A stretch of DNA of 64,000 nt, taken from Trichoplax adhaerens. Taxonomy: Eukaryota > Placozoa > Uniplacotomia > Trichoplacea > Trichoplacidae. Made by a program: the position numbers and the translations under genes. Numbering within the stretch: position 1 is the first letter of the stretch; every line of letters begins with the position of its first letter. Positions 61,214-64,000 of the stretch are shown piece by piece. The notes under the pieces are model-generated. The model was not told where the DNA came from. It ran no database searches and saw only the letters and a program-made list of their open reading frames with translations. Location: assembly GCF_000150275.1 (NCBI RefSeq), contig NW_002060950.1:2592106-2656105 (forward strand). The letters are read 5' to 3'.

Positions 61214-62739
61214 TGCGGTATCTACGTAAATCCGATAGAAGAATACGTTGTAAATTCACATCTAAAAATACCGCTGACGTCATTTCCTATCACTATTAGG
61301 AACTGATTTACGTGACCAATTATCTGCTATATAATATCAATATTATTGCGTACATGGGAACATTTTAATATAGAAATGAATAGTAACATGGACATAAATG
61401 AAATTGAGCACCCATTTGGCAGCCCGTTGTCAATAACTCGTATAATTGCTATAATTTTAACAATTTCAGTAATAGACGTCTCAAAATGGAGTTTATTATC
61501 TGCAAAAATTCAACGTGACTAGATTCTGGTTCCTAAATAATGACAATAGAAAATCATTTTGGAACTGAAATATCAATCGATTCAAATGGACTCCAGTATT
61601 ACTTTTTACAATAGAATTGTTCTACATCGAATTTATAAATGATGGGACTAATCTTTACTAATCACGAGTGGCGATACCTGACATATTCTTATTTATAACA
61701 AAATTTATTTTTGTAATTCGTATAAGAATTGTAAAATAAGACAGAAATTTCTACAGGTAAATGAGACGATGTGATCGTTGCAATAATTTCTGATGTTGAT
61801 AATCCTGCGTAATTTTCATAACTGGAAATACGTATGCCCCATGTCATAATTTTAATTGAAACGTAAGCTCAAGGCTGGAATTGATTATCAAGGCTAAAGT
61901 GCGGTACTACGTCAAGAGACAGACATTTTACAATGTTCTTTTTCATCTATTTAATAAATCTATGATAAATACGTGTGATATGAATTAGCTAATTCTGTAC
62001 AATCAAAAGCAATTAAATATTAAAAATTGTGTTATATTTAAGTTTTCTCGTGAGAATGATGAAATCATGTAAAAAGAACTTAATCTCAGATTATTTTGAA
62101 TTTTTCAATAGGACTAATTCCGAAAACGATTACATGTAACCTTATTCAGCTGCTTTTATTCTTATAATATATATATCGATAAAGAACTAACAATAATTTC
62201 ATAAGCAGCAGCATACTTGATTATCAATCTGAGCTTATTGTTCGAAACCACGAAAGTAAAGTTGAATTATTTTGAATCTAACGATAGAGTAGCTTAAATA
62301 CGATTGAGATCTGACTTTTGATGTAAGGTATATCATTGTAAAACTCTAACACATTAAACAGTATCTAAAATCGCTGAGTAATTGCGTCATGATAAGTCAG
62401 TTGCAGCAAAATGTAACCTAGTCATGATAAGAATTAAAACTCTGTAACATATATTTTACTATGCATGTAATATCAATATGTAAAGCTCTCACCTACAATA
62501 AAGCATTTCGTAAATTTAGCTAAAATAATTAAGTATAGTTTAAGTAATTATAGCATAGTTATACGCTTCCATAGGTGAGAAAATTTTAAGAAATTTTGAA
62601 ATATTAGCATTAAGAGAATAGCAAATTATCTCCATTTCCATAATTGCAAAATGCATATTCTATAACATCATAAATGAAACTAATCTAGCCGTCCACCTAG
62701 ACCCCTTGTTTCTAGCATTTATTGTACAGTATGTGTGGT
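61214..62739. other. Non-coding stretch, nothing recognised
   Basis: No supportable gene, RNA or repeat. Confidence 0.4.
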
Positions 62740-63240
62740 TTTACTTACTAGATAACAGTGTTAAATTTTACTTTTCCAAAGTTGCTTAAAAGAGTAACTA
62801 TTGAGTTGGTAATTTAAGTCATGTAGGTTATTAAAATCTTTTTATAATAAGATTCATGCAATTGATATCTTGCCAATATCGCATTAAAATCCTTTTCTTC
62901 TATATCTAACTGTAATCTATAAGTTAAGCAAAAATGGAACGACTTTCTGTAAAAATGTCACAGTAGGAACTTGAGCAAAAAAGCATTTAAATAAAGAATA
63001 TTAACTAATCAAAGATCCTTTTATTAATAAGACTGAATAGCCTCACCAGTAATTTAACTCTATGATCCTTTCATTCTATGTCTACAGTAATCGATAAGGT
63101 AAGCAAAAATGAGACAGCTTTCCACTAAAAAACCACAGTAGGAATTTATGTAAAAATGTTTAAAACAAAGACTGTTAACTAATCAAATATCTTTCTGTTA
63201 ATAAGATTAGAAAGCCATATCAGTAATTTAACCTTAATGG
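62740..63240. repeat. About 175-bp tandem repeat, 2-3 copies
   Basis: Landmarks (T/A)AAG(T/G)TAAGCAAAAATG, CACAGTAGGAA(C/T)TT, and TTAACTAATCAAA(G/T)AT occur near 62922, 62962, 62999 and again near 63098, 63133, 63175. A more diverged third unit precedes them (GTAACTATTGAGTTGG, TTATAATAAGATT). No coding potential. Confidence 0.65.
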
Positions 63241-64000
63241 TACAGTAAACAACATGCAGTAATCCCATATATTCAGCTAGCCAGCCTGATGGATATTCCA
63301 AGCGCGCTTTTATTTATCAAACCAGGAATTATGCCAATACTTCGATTGCTCTAACAATATAGGTTACATCAATATTCATGCCTGAGTTAGAATAATGACT
63401 AATACTGTCTTATCCCCTACTTGCTGAAGTGAAGTTTTCTACATGCATACAATCAATCACAACGCTTAACTAATATGTTTGATATCCAAATCGCGAATCA
63501 TAATCGTTATTCTGCCCCAAAGTTGATGCTCAAGTAGATATTTACTGGTATACTATCATTTTCTAAGCTTGTGGGCTAATGACTGAATAGCAATCATAAG
63601 GTCTTTGTCGATTTGGTTCAGGTTGAAGATTTTATCAATCATTCATTTAGTAAGGAAGGTTTATAAGAAGTCAAAAATAATTACTGGAATAAAAATTGAA
63701 AGTCGTTTCGCAAGCATGAAAGATAATTAATTAAAATAAATAGCACCGGTATTTGAAACCATTCACTTTAAAAAAAATGCGATATACGTTGTTAGGCTAT
63801 AAGTTTTACATGTAAATAATAATAATTATGTTGCATCTCGCAAGTGCAATCACATTTGATTGATCATATAGTTTTATTCCAAGTATTAGATATTTGCCTT
63901 AATCTTGTTATTTAATGAGAGCATATAACAATTTTTCCTAATTATCTTGGTCAACTAAGCGGTTAATAAATTCACCTGATTTATGCGTTGCTCGTTTTAA
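63241..64000. other. Non-coding stretch, nothing recognised
   Basis: No supportable gene, RNA or repeat up to the window end. Confidence 0.45.

Overview
The window looks like AT-rich (about two-thirds A+T by eye), gene-sparse DNA from an animal nuclear genome. There are no bacterial-style operons, ribosome binding sites, rRNAs, recognisable tRNAs or CRISPR arrays. The only genes I can identify are intronless class A (rhodopsin-like) G-protein-coupled receptors. Frequent CpG, low GC, and local clusters of single-exon receptors with non-canonical DRC and NPxxF motifs would fit an early-branching metazoan such as a placozoan (Trichoplax-like). That assignment is inference, not something the sequence proves.

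Layout. 1-16.7 kb holds no recognised gene. It carries a 134-bp tandem repeat interrupted by a mobile element (2.2-3.0 kb), two decayed element ends (near 6.46 and 8.83 kb) and a satellite-like array of about 200-bp units (14.2-16.0 kb) with one clean insertion. Receptor 1 lies at 16.76-17.84 kb. 18.7-28.6 kb is rich in short non-autonomous elements, including one nested inside another, and in a 120-bp tandem repeat. Receptor 2 lies at 30.0-31.1 kb with a TATA/initiator-like promoter. 35-38 kb holds three more elements. Receptors 3 and 4 (41.6-42.6 and 44.5-45.5 kb) are a tandem pair about 84% identical in protein. A diverged interspersed repeat pair lies in opposite orientation at 39.0-39.6 and 47.3-47.9 kb. 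A broken receptor copy at about 52.0 kb is the decayed sister of receptor 5 (57.2-58.2 kb), and the similarity extends into their upstream DNA. 58.2-64 kb shows only tandem repeats.

The five intact receptors and the broken copy are all on the + strand. They share an unusual second extracellular loop (pattern YxYVxYxSxCWxDI) and NPxxF in place of NPxxY, and four of the five intact ones have DRC instead of DRY. This points to one locally expanded receptor clade whose ligand cannot be told from sequence.

The most striking non-gene structure is a set of related 440-630 bp elements that begin TG plus a small terminal hairpin and end in a shared 30-odd-bp block finishing TTGTGACA. Most are flanked by exact 5-bp direct repeats: TGGTA, GCATA, AACGC, ATGAT, CTCTT, CGATA, GTATG, TTGTC, ATCGT. 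Inside the right part, at least four sequence families keep a TATA-like box followed by an inverted motif pair TAACGTA...TACGTTA. They look like non-autonomous DNA transposons mobilised by a common, unseen transposase, possibly carrying a short transcribed unit.
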